Assembly (NCBI GenBank): GCA_030540715.1
Contig: JAUNVQ010000002.1
Location: 49,886-113,885 of the forward strand
Reading direction: 5' to 3'
Length of the DNA: 64,000 nucleotides
From: Actinomycetaceae bacterium
GTDB taxonomy: Bacteria; Actinomycetota; Actinomycetes; Actinomycetales; Actinomycetaceae
Shown here: piece after piece, positions 20,461 through 29,939 of the stretch
How positions within the stretch are numbered: the stretch's first letter is position 1
Layout: the number at the start of each line of letters is the position of its first letter
The notes under the pieces: generated by a model
What the model was told of the DNA's origin: nothing
Databases searched by the model: none
The model's input: only the letters and a program-made list of their open reading frames with translations
Program-made: the position numbers and the translations under genes

Positions 20461-21972
20461 TCATTGCTGCGCGCTATCGTCAAGGCGGAGCTTCTTCATT
20501 TCTTCGCGCTTTTGTCGGTGTTCTTCTACACGTTCCTTATACTTCTCATTTTTGCGAACAAATAGGTAGAATCCACCAAGAAGAATGAACCAAACTATCG
20601 TCCCAAGCATTGCCTGGCGTGTGTCTGGTTGCTGCCACAGTGCCCACAGTAAAAAGCCAATAAAAATATAGATAATCCCACATGACACCAGGCCACCGGG
20701 TAGTTTGAATGACGATTTTTTGTGCAGGTGAGGCCGCTGAAGGCGATACATAATATATGCGGCAACGATCAGCGCCCAAATAAACATAAACAGAATCGAG
20801 GCAACTGTGGTCACAATGGTAAAGGCCTCCATTGCGGTATCGCCCAGATACATGAGGAATATCGAACTGGCAAGCATGATGCACGACAAAATGAGGGCAT
20901 TCAATGGGACGTGACGACCTGAGAGTTTTTGGAAGATCTTTGGTGAATCACCGTTTCGTGACAGACCAAACATCATTCGTGAGGTCGAATAAAGGCCGGA
21001 GTTGCACGAGGACGCCGCCGATGTCAACACCACAAAATAGACGACACTTGCCGCATTTTGCAGGCCAACCAGGTCAAACACTGTGACAAAAGGCGACATC
21101 TCGGGGTCTACTTTATTCCACGGTGTCACACACATGATTGCCAGCAAAGCACCAACGTAGAACAGCAAGATACGAACGGGAATAGAATTGACGGCTTTTG
21201 GAAGTGACTTGCTGGGATCTTTTGTTTCGGCGGCTGTTGTACCAACAAGTTCGATACCAACAAAGGCGAAAACAGCGATTTGGAATCCTGCAACGAAACC
21301 TTCTGGGCCTTTGGGGAAAAACCCGCCGTGATCCCACAGGTAGGTAACTGATGTAACGGTTCCATCGGGACTTTCAAAGGCAGACATCACCATCACAACA
21401 CCGATAATTATCAACGCTATGATAGCGATAATTTTAATCATCGAAAACCAGAACTCTACTTCGCCAAAGGCTCTAACCGTCAGCGCATTAAGAGAATATA
21501 GCACAAGGATTGTTGCCAGTGCAGGAATCCAGTTGGGCGTATTGGGCCACCAGTATTGAACATAGGCTGTAATGGCGATAACTTCTGCAGTTCCTGTAAC
21601 GATCCAACATAACCAGTATGTCCATCCCGTAAAAAATCCAGCACCTGGCCCCACGATGTCGGCGATGAAGTCCGAAAATGTACCGTAACGCAGATCAGCG
21701 AGGAGGAGTTCACCCATGGCTCGCATCACTAAAAACAGTACCGCACCAATGATGATATAGACGACAACAACAGATGGTCCGGCCAGGCTGATGGTTTTTC
21801 CTGATCCCATAAAGAGGCCGGTACCAATAGCACCTCCGATTGCAATAAGTTGAATATGCCGGTTTGACAGGTTTCGTTGTAGTCCTCGTTCAGAATCATA
21901 CTTTGCAAGCATCGACTGCAAATCATTGTCAAATGCTTGCACGTTCTGCGATGGCGGATCGATAGTAGACAC
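20461..21972 (-). CDS. amino acid permease, CycA-like (APC family)
   Basis: A 503-residue, 12-helix proton-coupled permease of the amino-acid/polyamine/organocation superfamily. The first helix has IAIGGAIGTGLFMGSGKTI, the substrate-binding loop of the family. DHGGFFPKGPEGFVAGFQI and FVGIELVGTTAAETKDPSKS closely resemble the D-serine/D-alanine/glycine transporter CycA, so uptake of small neutral amino acids including D-alanine is the best guess. The C terminus is a charged Glu/Lys/Arg tail. The start is GTG, 8 bases after AAGGAG. If it is CycA-like, it would supply D-alanine for peptidoglycan. Confidence 0.88.
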   Translation of the reverse strand: MSTIDPPSQNVQAFDNDLQSMLAKYDSERGLQRNLSNRHIQLIAIGGAIGTGLFMGSGKTISLAGPSVVVVYIIIGAVLFLVMRAMGELLLADLRYGTFSDFIADIVGPGAGFFTGWTYWLCWIVTGTAEVIAITAYVQYWWPNTPNWIPALATILVLYSLNALTVRAFGEVEFWFSMIKIIAIIALIIIGVVMVMSAFESPDGTVTSVTYLWDHGGFFPKGPEGFVAGFQIAVFAFVGIELVGTTAAETKDPSKSLPKAVNSIPVRILLFYVGALLAIMCVTPWNKVDPEMSPFVTVFDLVGLQNAASVVYFVVLTSAASSCNSGLYSTSRMMFGLSRNGDSPKIFQKLSGRHVPLNALILSCIMLASSIFLMYLGDTAMEAFTIVTTVASILFMFIWALIVAAYIMYRLQRPHLHKKSSFKLPGGLVSCGIIYIFIGFLLWALWQQPDTRQAMLGTIVWFILLGGFYLFVRKNEKYKERVEEHRQKREEMKKLRLDDSAQQ

Positions 21973-22227
21973 AGGGGAACTCCTTTTATACAGCTGCTTT
22001 CACTGTTCAAGAATATACATTATCTACAATATAATGCGTTTTTTGCGTTTCTCAACATATGTTTATTCGGGTTATCTGTGTCAATAGGGTGCGGTGCTGT
22101 GCAGTAGCACACCGAAAGCAAGGTGGGTGCGGCATAGACAATAGTTCCCTCATTCCCACTGTTTAATTTATTAAAACACGTGTATCCTGGAATAGATTAT
22201 CTAAACCCCAGTTAAAGAGGACCTCCC

Positions 22228-25143
22228 ATGTATAATGACTTGCATAAACTCACTTCCCTTCAACGCGTAAAGGTCACTATAGCGACGACTGTTGCAGCAG
22301 TGCTTATGACTTTTACTCTCCCAAGCGTTGCATTTGCCGATGAGGCTCAGCCAATCGGAAAATTAACATCCCCAAGTGAAGCAATGGCACTTTACAAAAA
22401 AATTGCCGCTAATGATCTTGTGAGCGGCCCTCAGCTTAGCACCGGTGATCCGTGCGCATTAGTCACAGTTTCACACACCGATAAAACGATGATTTTTGAT
22501 GCGTTTAATGCGATGCGTGCTTTTGCGAAACTTCCTGCTGTCAAGCAGCTACCGGCATCTGATCCATCCTGGAAGGACACTCAGGAAGGTGCCATCTCGA
22601 TGACTAATGAACAAAATATCAATCATGGACTGAACGGTGGTACCTTTAAGTGCTCAACAAAGGGTGGCGAGATTGCAACGGCCTCATCTGTACTTGCATT
22701 GCTTGGAGGTAAAGAACTTTACCATGTTCGTGGGTTGATTGATGACCCTGGTGTTCCCAATTTGGGGCACCGCATCCAGATGCTGGATCCTAAACTAGCC
22801 AATTCTGCCTTTGGTGTTGCGCATAAGCCGTGGAAGGGCGCAACACTTTCCGCTTTCGATATGCTGACACTTGAACGTCCTCAGGGTGTCTCATCATTCC
22901 CCTATGCGGGTAAACTTTACTATCCTGCTGGCACAGAACCAAAGGTTCCTATAGTGGCATGGCCATCTGCTGGTTTCTTCCCTCACGATCTTATTCCTCA
23001 GGAGGCATGGAGCCTTCGTGTTCCTGGTGTTACATTTGATAGCACAGTATTCGTAGAAATCACTATGCCTGATGGAACCGTGAAGTACCCCAGTAAAACT
23101 GTACTTTCTGATGGAACACTTCGTTTAGCGCTTGATAAAGAAAAAGAGCTCAAGGCTCCTTCTGTTGGCGAAGTAAACAAGTATACGGTAAGGGTTGTCT
23201 ATGGAACGAAATCCTGGATATATCCGATTAATGTTTTCCATAAAGATTCGGTATACTCTGCTCCGTCATTTACTCAGGATCTGCCCGCTACGATAAATCT
23301 TCCAAAAGATATTCAAGTGTCTGTTCCTATGAAGGTGAGCGGCTTCCCAGATTTTACCTATCAGGTACAGCGTAAGGCGCAGGGAACAACAACCTGGACA
23401 AATATTCCTCAAGCCTCTGGTTCGATTACACGAACAAGCTATGATCTTTCGGTCCTTGTTGATGATGCACAATTTGATAATGGTGACCAGATTCGCGTTC
23501 TGGCCGATCAATATGGCAATAAGGTCTATTCACGTGTGGCAACAGTAAGTTTCACGCAGTCCCCAAGCGTCTCTGTCACACCGACAACGGCAACGGTTTT
23601 TCACAATAGCACCGCGCCTACCTTTACGGCAACAACAAATGTTAGCGCGAACAATGTGACGTGGAACCGTAGCGATACTGGTGAGCTAGTCGCCTCGGGG
23701 CTCACATTTACCCCGTCCGCTACTCAACCAGGCACCTATCATTACAGGGTTATCGCGAAATCAAGTCCAGAAGATACATCTGGAGCATCTGCTGAAGTGA
23801 CATTTACGATTCTTCCTTCACTTCAACTGTCACTATCGCCTGTATCAGTAAAGGCAATAGAAGGTTCCCCTGTTGAGTTTTCTGCTAAGGCTAATGCTCC
23901 AGGCTCAACTTATCAGTGGCAGGTAAGCCCCGACGGTACCGAAGCAGCATTTACAGATATTTCAGGGGCAACCTCGCCTTCTTATACTGTCCCTTCACCA
24001 AAGAAAGGCTCAAAGGCCCTTTACCGTGTTAAAGTGACGAACACTCAGAATGGAAAACCACAGAGTGTCGTATCAAAAGCCGTAGGATATGAGTTGCTGG
24101 ATTCCTTGAAACCTGGTGTTGTTACTCCAGCAGAAGTCGAATCGCCCGAAGGCAGTGAAGTAACGTTGACAGGTAGCTTTAATGTGAGCTCCTCACTGAC
24201 ATATCAGTGGGAGAGATCCACCGATGGCAAAACATGGACACCTGTCAAAGGCGCGACAGGACAATCACTGACACTCCATCTTGAGCTCGGTGATAACGGT
24301 GCCCTGTACCGTGTCGTAGGAAAGTATGGTGATGGAGCAACCGCAATGACGGAAGTCACTCAACCCGCAAAAATTAGTGTCTATCAGGCTGCATTCTTTA
24401 CGCAACAGCCTGTATCACAGACAGTAACAGAGAGCGAAACCGTCTCGTTCAGCGTTGATGCGCCCCAAGCTCACACACTGCAGTGGCAAATGAAGGCACC
24501 TGGTGAAACTTCGTGGAGCGACATACCAGAACAAACAGCACCAACAACCACGTTAACTGCGATATTGCTTCTTGATGGTGCGCAATTTCGTGTCGTTACG
24601 ACAGACTCGAAGGGACAAACGGTTGTTTCCAATCCAGCAACGTTAACTGTGAAACAAAAGGTTCACAAACTAACTATTGCTGGTATGAAGGCAAGCTATT
24701 CTCCAGACGATACTGTTAAATTAACCGTTACAGCGACACCATCTCTACATTCTGATAGCGACAAAGCATCGTTAAAATGGTTTGCCAGCAGTGATGCTGG
24801 AAAGACATGGAACACCATTAAGAATCAGCGCGGTGAGGCACAGGTTGGCGAGACACTTTCTATAAAGGCCATCGACCTTGCAAACAAGCAGGTTAAAGTC
24901 ATACATCTCGATGGTACTTCAGTAGCTGTTAGTTCTGAAGCAGTGACTATCAACGTCCCATCTGCGAGGCCCAGTGCCTCTGGTAAACCCAGTGACTCTG
25001 GTAAACCCGACAACAAGAAAGTTATCAAGCCCTCACTTGCTAGAACTGGTTTATCGTCAGATGACATCTTTGTATGGGCATTACTTTTGTTGACTATTGG
25101 AGCTGGGGCTCTTGTAGCACAGCGACGAATCTTCCAACGTTAA
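22228..25143 (+). CDS. wall-anchored CAP-domain protein with Ig-like repeats and an LARTG sorting signal
   Basis: A 971-residue surface protein. The signal peptide ends near SVAFA (residue 37). Residues 75-200 look like a CAP/SCP-like domain: FDAFNAMRAFAKLPAV, MTNEQNINHGLNGG, then LIDDPGVPNLGHRIQMLDP, with Cys76 and Cys142 able to pair. From about 340 to 900 come five or six Ig-like beta domains of about 90 residues with recurring YQWQVSPDG / YQWERSTDG units. A Ser/Gly/Lys/Pro wall-spanning stretch precedes the sorting signal LARTG (937-941), a hydrophobic helix and a QRRIFQR tail. LAXTG is the motif known for class E sortases, and a class E sortase gene lies at 36163. The start follows AGAGG. 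CAP activity is not predictable. Confidence 0.85.
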   Translation: MYNDLHKLTSLQRVKVTIATTVAAVLMTFTLPSVAFADEAQPIGKLTSPSEAMALYKKIAANDLVSGPQLSTGDPCALVTVSHTDKTMIFDAFNAMRAFAKLPAVKQLPASDPSWKDTQEGAISMTNEQNINHGLNGGTFKCSTKGGEIATASSVLALLGGKELYHVRGLIDDPGVPNLGHRIQMLDPKLANSAFGVAHKPWKGATLSAFDMLTLERPQGVSSFPYAGKLYYPAGTEPKVPIVAWPSAGFFPHDLIPQEAWSLRVPGVTFDSTVFVEITMPDGTVKYPSKTVLSDGTLRLALDKEKELKAPSVGEVNKYTVRVVYGTKSWIYPINVFHKDSVYSAPSFTQDLPATINLPKDIQVSVPMKVSGFPDFTYQVQRKAQGTTTWTNIPQASGSITRTSYDLSVLVDDAQFDNGDQIRVLADQYGNKVYSRVATVSFTQSPSVSVTPTTATVFHNSTAPTFTATTNVSANNVTWNRSDTGELVASGLTFTPSATQPGTYHYRVIAKSSPEDTSGASAEVTFTILPSLQLSLSPVSVKAIEGSPVEFSAKANAPGSTYQWQVSPDGTEAAFTDISGATSPSYTVPSPKKGSKALYRVKVTNTQNGKPQSVVSKAVGYELLDSLKPGVVTPAEVESPEGSEVTLTGSFNVSSSLTYQWERSTDGKTWTPVKGATGQSLTLHLELGDNGALYRVVGKYGDGATAMTEVTQPAKISVYQAAFFTQQPVSQTVTESETVSFSVDAPQAHTLQWQMKAPGETSWSDIPEQTAPTTTLTAILLLDGAQFRVVTTDSKGQTVVSNPATLTVKQKVHKLTIAGMKASYSPDDTVKLTVTATPSLHSDSDKASLKWFASSDAGKTWNTIKNQRGEAQVGETLSIKAIDLANKQVKVIHLDGTSVAVSSEAVTINVPSARPSASGKPSDSGKPDNKKVIKPSLARTGLSSDDIFVWALLLLTIGAGALVAQRRIFQR

Positions 25144-25162
25144 CTAGCTGTTATCACCGACG

Positions 25163-25204
25163 TTGTGGCGAGAACCTGTACAGGTTCTCGCCACAATGTT
25201 TTTT
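25163..25204 (+). terminator. strong terminator of the CAP/Ig-like gene
   Basis: A perfect 34-base inverted repeat with arms GTGGCGAGAACCTGT/ACAGGTTCTCGCCAC, extended by TT/AA, followed by TGTTTTTT. It begins 20 bases after the stop codon. Confidence 0.93.
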
Positions 25205-25583
25205 GATACAACTTCGCGCACTTCGCAACAGCATTGACCTATTCTTGATCCTATTGCTCACTTTCCACCAAGAGATGAAGTGTTCATACACCGCATCGGA
25301 ACAAACAGCTGCGTCAATAAAACACAACACTTGATGTGAATAAAAAGAGGAGCCATTATTCTTTCTTCTCCCCCGGTCAAATTCCCCGAAAAAAGAACTA
25401 GCTGTCTTCAAAATCAAGGCAATCACCTTCTGCAAAGCGTGTGACACACCACGTCGGCGCGCCCAAGGCTTAATAATTTGGTTTTGCGTGAGATACTAGC
25501 TTTAGTACAATGTTTGCCTTAGGTAATAATCATTGTCGCAGGAAGCTGTCTGTGACAGGAAGTTGTCGATGAAAGGAAAGCCC
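25205..25583. other. leader region of the fhaA operon
   Basis: About 380 bases with no gene seen. It should hold the operon promoter, but no definite -35/-10 pair was assigned. A tRNA-Leu, present upstream of fhaA in mycobacteria, was looked for and not found. Confidence 0.5.
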
Positions 25584-26285
25584 ATGGGCGTGATAGACCG
25601 CTTTGAAAAGGCGGTAGAACAGGGCGTTAATGCACCTTTTTCCAAAATTTTCAAAGGCAATGTTAAAGCCGTTGATATAGCTACCCACATCCGTGCCTCC
25701 ATGGAAGACGAAGCCTCAACACTTTCTGAGGGGCGTGTTGTAGTGCCTAACGAATATGATGTCTACCTTGCGCCCTCTGATCTGGAAGCAGTGCGTAACT
25801 CCAACTCGCAGGTACTTTCTCAAGAACTTGCGCAGGAAGCAACCAGACACGCAACAGAGCAAAACTATTCTTTTGTGGGGCCCGTTCAGGTGAACTTTGC
25901 TGCCGATAATGCACAAGCAACTGGTAATATTCGTGTTACCTCACGAACAAAGCGTGGGCCAGCAGCTCCAGTTACTGTAGCAACAGCCAGCCCCACTCAT
26001 CCCATTATTGATATCGAAGGCCAACAGTGGCTATTGACCGAACCTGTGACCGTGATTGGGCGAGGCACTGGTTCCGATATTATCGTTCAAGATTCAGGTG
26101 TTTCACGCCGCCACCTTGAGCTTCGTATTACCCCTACCGGTGTAATTGCCACCGACTTGGGGTCCACTAACGGCACCTATGTTGAAGGACATCGCATTGA
26201 TGCGGCAACACTTCTTGATGGAAACGAGATTACTGTTGGTCGCACCCATATTCTGTTTTGGACTTCAGCAGACGACGGCGAATAA
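25584..26285 (+). CDS. fhaA: FhaA, FHA-domain protein
   Basis: A 233-residue cytosolic phosphothreonine reader at the head of the kinase/cell-shape operon; in mycobacteria FhaA binds phosphorylated MurJ (MviN) and restrains peptidoglycan synthesis. The DUF3662 N-terminal domain spans residues 1-115 (GVIDRFEKAVEQGVNAPFSK). The C-terminal FHA domain shows VIGRGTGSDI, VSRRHLELRI and STNGTYVEG. The linker is only about 30 residues, against several hundred in M. tuberculosis FhaA (527 residues). In-frame ATGs exist upstream, but GAAAGGAAAG just before the ATG at 25584 fixes the start. Confidence 0.93.
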   Translation: MGVIDRFEKAVEQGVNAPFSKIFKGNVKAVDIATHIRASMEDEASTLSEGRVVVPNEYDVYLAPSDLEAVRNSNSQVLSQELAQEATRHATEQNYSFVGPVQVNFAADNAQATGNIRVTSRTKRGPAAPVTVATASPTHPIIDIEGQQWLLTEPVTVIGRGTGSDIIVQDSGVSRRHLELRITPTGVIATDLGSTNGTYVEGHRIDAATLLDGNEITVGRTHILFWTSADDGE

Positions 26286-26306
26286 TCAAGAGAACAGGGG
26301 TGCTTT

Positions 26307-26798
26307 GTGACGTCAGAATTGGCTTATACCGCAATCCGGATCGGATACCTAGTTCTGCTTTGGCTGCTAGTTTTCGCGGCACTTGGCATCTTGCGTCGTG
26401 ATATCTTTGGCACTGTTGTCACATCGCGAGGGCGAGGTCGCGCCGAAAAAAATGCGGCACGCAAACGCAGGCGAAGCGGCTTAAAATCAAAAGATACGTC
26501 GTCTCGTACTCCGCGCTACCTGGTTGTCACTGCCGGCCCCCTCACAGGAACTACTATGCCCCTAGGCTCTGCGCCGATCATTGTTGGCAGAGCCCCCTCA
26601 TGCACACTTGTACTTGATGATACGTATGCTTCAAGTCAACATGCTCGTTTCTATAAGCATGATGACCAGTGGTATTTAGAGGATATGAATTCAACCAACG
26701 GCACCTTTGTGGATGGTGAACGAATGGTGTCACCACGTGAAATCGGTATCGGTATTCAAGTCAGAATCGGTCAAACCACAATGGAGCTATCACGATGA
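26307..26798 (+). CDS. fhaB: FhaB (FipA), membrane-anchored FHA protein
   Basis: A 163-residue protein: one N-terminal transmembrane helix (residues 8-27), a basic Arg/Lys-rich linker, then an FHA domain with PIIVGRAPSCTLVLDD, SSQHARFY and NSTNGTFVDG. In mycobacteria the equivalent FipA links PknA signalling to FtsZ-FtsQ at the septum. The start is GTG after CAGGGG. The stop overlaps the pstP start by 4 bases, so the two are translationally coupled. Confidence 0.93.
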   Translation: MTSELAYTAIRIGYLVLLWLLVFAALGILRRDIFGTVVTSRGRGRAEKNAARKRRRSGLKSKDTSSRTPRYLVVTAGPLTGTTMPLGSAPIIVGRAPSCTLVLDDTYASSQHARFYKHDDQWYLEDMNSTNGTFVDGERMVSPREIGIGIQVRIGQTTMELSR

Positions 26799-28360
26799 GT
26801 ATTGCGCTACGCTACGCAGCCCAGTCAGATGTGGGTTTGATGCGACAAAATAACCAGGATTCTGGCTATGCTGGCCCACATCTGTTGGTTCTTGCCGATG
26901 GCATGGGTGGGCCTGCTGGAGGTGATATTGCCTCCTCAATTGCAGTAGCTCACCTTGCGCCACTGGATTCTGATGCCTATAAAACTGAGGAACTTCTTAC
27001 CCTGTTGCGAAATGCAATCAATGATGCCCATCAAGAACTGATCGATCGTTCTCAAACTGACGCTGAACTTCATGGACTGGGTACTACCTGTATTGCGATC
27101 CTGCGTTCCGGTAATAAGCTAGCAATGACTCATATCGGTGATTCGCGCGCCTACCTGTTACGAAAAGGAACGTTGACGCAGGTCACCACCGATCATTCTT
27201 TTGTTCAATATCTTGTTGAAACAGGGCAACTCTCGCCCGAGCAAGCCGAGAACCATCCGCAGCGTTCCGTCCTTCTGCGTGTTTTAGGTGATAACGAAGG
27301 CGACGTAGTACTTGATGAGTCCATTCGTGAAGCGGTGGTCGGTGACCGCTGGCTGCTGTGCTCCGATGGTTTATCAGGTGTTGTCAGTGGCGAAACAATC
27401 GGCAAGATCATGCACAATACTCCAGATCCCGTTGAAACGTGTAGTCACCTCATCGATCTCGCCTTGAAAGCTGGGGCCCCCGACAACGTTACCGTGGTGA
27501 TCGCCGATGTTGTTGACGCTGAAGAAGATGAGCATCCCTCTCTTACCCCTCATATTGTTGGCGCGGCTGCTACTAACCGTTTAGCTAAAACACGGGGAAG
27601 CCAAGGTGCGGCTGGAAAAGCTGCCGCATTGCGTTCCTCTAGTAGTAAAAAGATGGACAAGAACGACGCTGATAATAGTTCACACGATTGTCAATCAAAG
27701 CAGAAGAAAAAAATTCTTGGAAAAAAATCATCCCCAGATATCACAAAAGATTTAGAGGCTGATGACGACGGTTTTGAAAAACAACCTAAGTCGTGGCGCT
27801 TTTGGGTGTCTATGGCAATTGTGTGTCTACTTGTGTTTGGTATCAGTGTGGGCGGTGTTTTGGCATGGCGGTGGACGCAAACGCAATACTATGTGGCTAC
27901 TCATAACGAGAAGGTAGTGATCTACCAGGGAATTCCTCAAACCTTGGGACCACTATCTTTTAGTCATATCAAAGAAGAAACAGCTGTGCGAAAAGATGAC
28001 CTTGACCAGGTTCAATGGTTGCGCATCCAAAAGGGCGTTCCACAGGATTCACTAAAAGAGGCACGTCGCTATGTTCGTGACCAATACAATTCATCACGAA
28101 CACACAAGAAAAAGTTGTCATCTTCGCCCTCGGATTCTTCTGTGGAGGAACCTTCGGACACCCCTTTAGATTCGCCATCGCTTGAACCATCGTCTTCGCC
28201 ATCTGATACCGAGTCTATTTCTTCAGCTCTCAACACTGCTACTACCTTGCAGGGAAGAGTCTCTGAGGCCAACAGATTAACAGCTACACCGGCTGGAGCA
28301 CTGGTAGGTAGATTATCTATTCCTCATTCATATGTTCAGTGTTGGGAGGCGATGACCTAA
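26795..28360 (+). CDS. pstP: PstP, PP2C-type Ser/Thr protein phosphatase
   Basis: A 521-residue membrane phosphatase that reverses PknA/PknB phosphorylation. The metal-binding motifs are all present in the cytosolic N-terminal 240 residues: VGLMRQNNQDSG, LADGMGGPAGGD, THIGDSRAYL, CSDGLSGVV and GAPDNVTVV. A Lys/Asp/Ser-rich linker leads to one transmembrane helix near residues 332-355 and an extracellular tail of about 165 residues, with a Ser/Pro/Glu-rich stretch. One base separates its stop from the rodA start. This gives a dedicated eraser in the same transcript as both kinases. Confidence 0.95.
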   Translation: MSIALRYAAQSDVGLMRQNNQDSGYAGPHLLVLADGMGGPAGGDIASSIAVAHLAPLDSDAYKTEELLTLLRNAINDAHQELIDRSQTDAELHGLGTTCIAILRSGNKLAMTHIGDSRAYLLRKGTLTQVTTDHSFVQYLVETGQLSPEQAENHPQRSVLLRVLGDNEGDVVLDESIREAVVGDRWLLCSDGLSGVVSGETIGKIMHNTPDPVETCSHLIDLALKAGAPDNVTVVIADVVDAEEDEHPSLTPHIVGAAATNRLAKTRGSQGAAGKAAALRSSSSKKMDKNDADNSSHDCQSKQKKKILGKKSSPDITKDLEADDDGFEKQPKSWRFWVSMAIVCLLVFGISVGGVLAWRWTQTQYYVATHNEKVVIYQGIPQTLGPLSFSHIKEETAVRKDDLDQVQWLRIQKGVPQDSLKEARRYVRDQYNSSRTHKKKLSSSPSDSSVEEPSDTPLDSPSLEPSSSPSDTESISSALNTATTLQGRVSEANRLTATPAGALVGRLSIPHSYVQCWEAMT

Positions 28361-28361
28361 T

Positions 28362-29939
28362 ATGGCAACCGTTTCCGTTCACAAAACGCCAACAGGACGC
28401 TTTTCTGAGCTTTTCTTACTTCTGATCTCTACCGCTTTAGGTAGTGGAGCCTACGTTGCAACTCTGCTTGGCAAAGGTGTGTCTATGCCGTCAAGTATCC
28501 ATTTATCAGTGGGTATTATTGCAGTTGTTGTACTTACCGTGCATCTGATTGTACGATATTTTGTTCCCTATGCAGACCCCGTTTTACTACCCACGGCGGC
28601 GGCTCTTAACGGCATCGGATTAGCAATGATTTTTCGTCTTGATCTGTCCTATGCCGCATTGGACAGAAATACTTACGGAACACGACAACTTGTGTACACC
28701 GCACTTGGCATTGTATTGATGATTGCCACCATTGTTCTCATTAAAGACCACCGCAAACTGCGTAAATATACATATACGATGATGGTAGGTGCTATCGCTT
28801 TACAGCTACTGCCCATGCTGCCTTTTATTGGTCAAGAACGTAATGGGGCCCGCATTTGGGTTAATCTTGGTATAGCAACCTTTCAGCCCGCAGAAGTCGC
28901 AAAAATCTGTTTGGCCATTTTCTTTGCAGGCTACCTGGTAGCTAAACGTGACAACCTTGCTTTAGGTGGCAAAAAGATTTTGCGTATTCGTCTGCCACGC
29001 ATCCGCGATCTTGGCCCTTTGCTCATGGTGTGGGGAATCGCTCTCGCTGTTCTTATCCTTCAACATGACCTTGGCACATCACTGCTACTTTTTGGTCTGT
29101 TCGTTGCCATGCTTTATGTTGCCACCAATCAGGTAAGCTGGCTGATTCTGGGGGCACTCATGTTTATTCCTGCCGCCATCGTTGCCGCCACGATATTTCC
29201 ACACGTTGGGGCACGTTTCGACGTATGGCTTCACCCCTTCGATAACGAGATTTACAACCGTGAATTCGGTGGTTCCTGGCAGTTAGTCACCGGTTTATTC
29301 GGCATGGCTGCCGGGGGACTTTCAGGAACCGGTTGGGGCAATGGACACCCGCAGTTAACAGCTTTTGCGAACTCTGACTTTATTTTTGCTTCTCTTGCCG
29401 AGGAACTTGGTTTAACGGGTACTATCGGTATTCTTTTACTCTATCTGATTTTTGTTGAACGAGGCATGAGGGCTGCCACAGGTGTACGCGATGGCTTTGG
29501 AAAACTCCTAGCCGCTGGATTATCGTTTATTGTTGCCTTACAGGTTTTTGTGATCGTTGGTGGTATTACACGAGTCATTCCACTCACAGGCCTTACCCTG
29601 CCTTTCATGGCTGCGGGAGGGTCTTCACTTATTGTTAACTGGATGATTCTTGGCATTTTAATGCGTATTTCAGATTCGGCGCGCAGACCAGCCACCCATA
29701 TTAAACCGGTGTCTACTGCTGAGTTGGCAAAAATTATTGATTCCACTCCCGATTCGTCCTCCGTGAATGCGCGCCTGGTTGATGGCGAGGCCTATGATAG
29801 CACTGACTCCACACCCCGTAATGCAGCGATACAATCACCCCCCGCACAAGGAATGCACTCTCACGTCTATGTCCCTCACAACGACACAGCAGACGATAAT
29901 CAGTCTCACGGCCTTCCTCGAGGGCAGGTGAGCAGATGA
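28362..29939 (+). CDS. rodA: RodA/FtsW-family SEDS peptidoglycan glycosyltransferase
   Basis: A 525-residue polytopic SEDS protein that polymerises lipid II, working with the class B PBP encoded next to it. Family signs are GQERNGARIWVNLG, FQPAEVAKI, the catalytic-loop region after LQHDLGTSLLLFGLF, and the C-terminal IPLTGLTLPFMAAGGSS. A polar cytosolic tail of about 80 residues follows the last helix. The stop overlaps the pbpA start by 4 bases. Confidence 0.95.
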   Translation: MATVSVHKTPTGRFSELFLLLISTALGSGAYVATLLGKGVSMPSSIHLSVGIIAVVVLTVHLIVRYFVPYADPVLLPTAAALNGIGLAMIFRLDLSYAALDRNTYGTRQLVYTALGIVLMIATIVLIKDHRKLRKYTYTMMVGAIALQLLPMLPFIGQERNGARIWVNLGIATFQPAEVAKICLAIFFAGYLVAKRDNLALGGKKILRIRLPRIRDLGPLLMVWGIALAVLILQHDLGTSLLLFGLFVAMLYVATNQVSWLILGALMFIPAAIVAATIFPHVGARFDVWLHPFDNEIYNREFGGSWQLVTGLFGMAAGGLSGTGWGNGHPQLTAFANSDFIFASLAEELGLTGTIGILLLYLIFVERGMRAATGVRDGFGKLLAAGLSFIVALQVFVIVGGITRVIPLTGLTLPFMAAGGSSLIVNWMILGILMRISDSARRPATHIKPVSTAELAKIIDSTPDSSSVNARLVDGEAYDSTDSTPRNAAIQSPPAQGMHSHVYVPHNDTADDNQSHGLPRGQVSR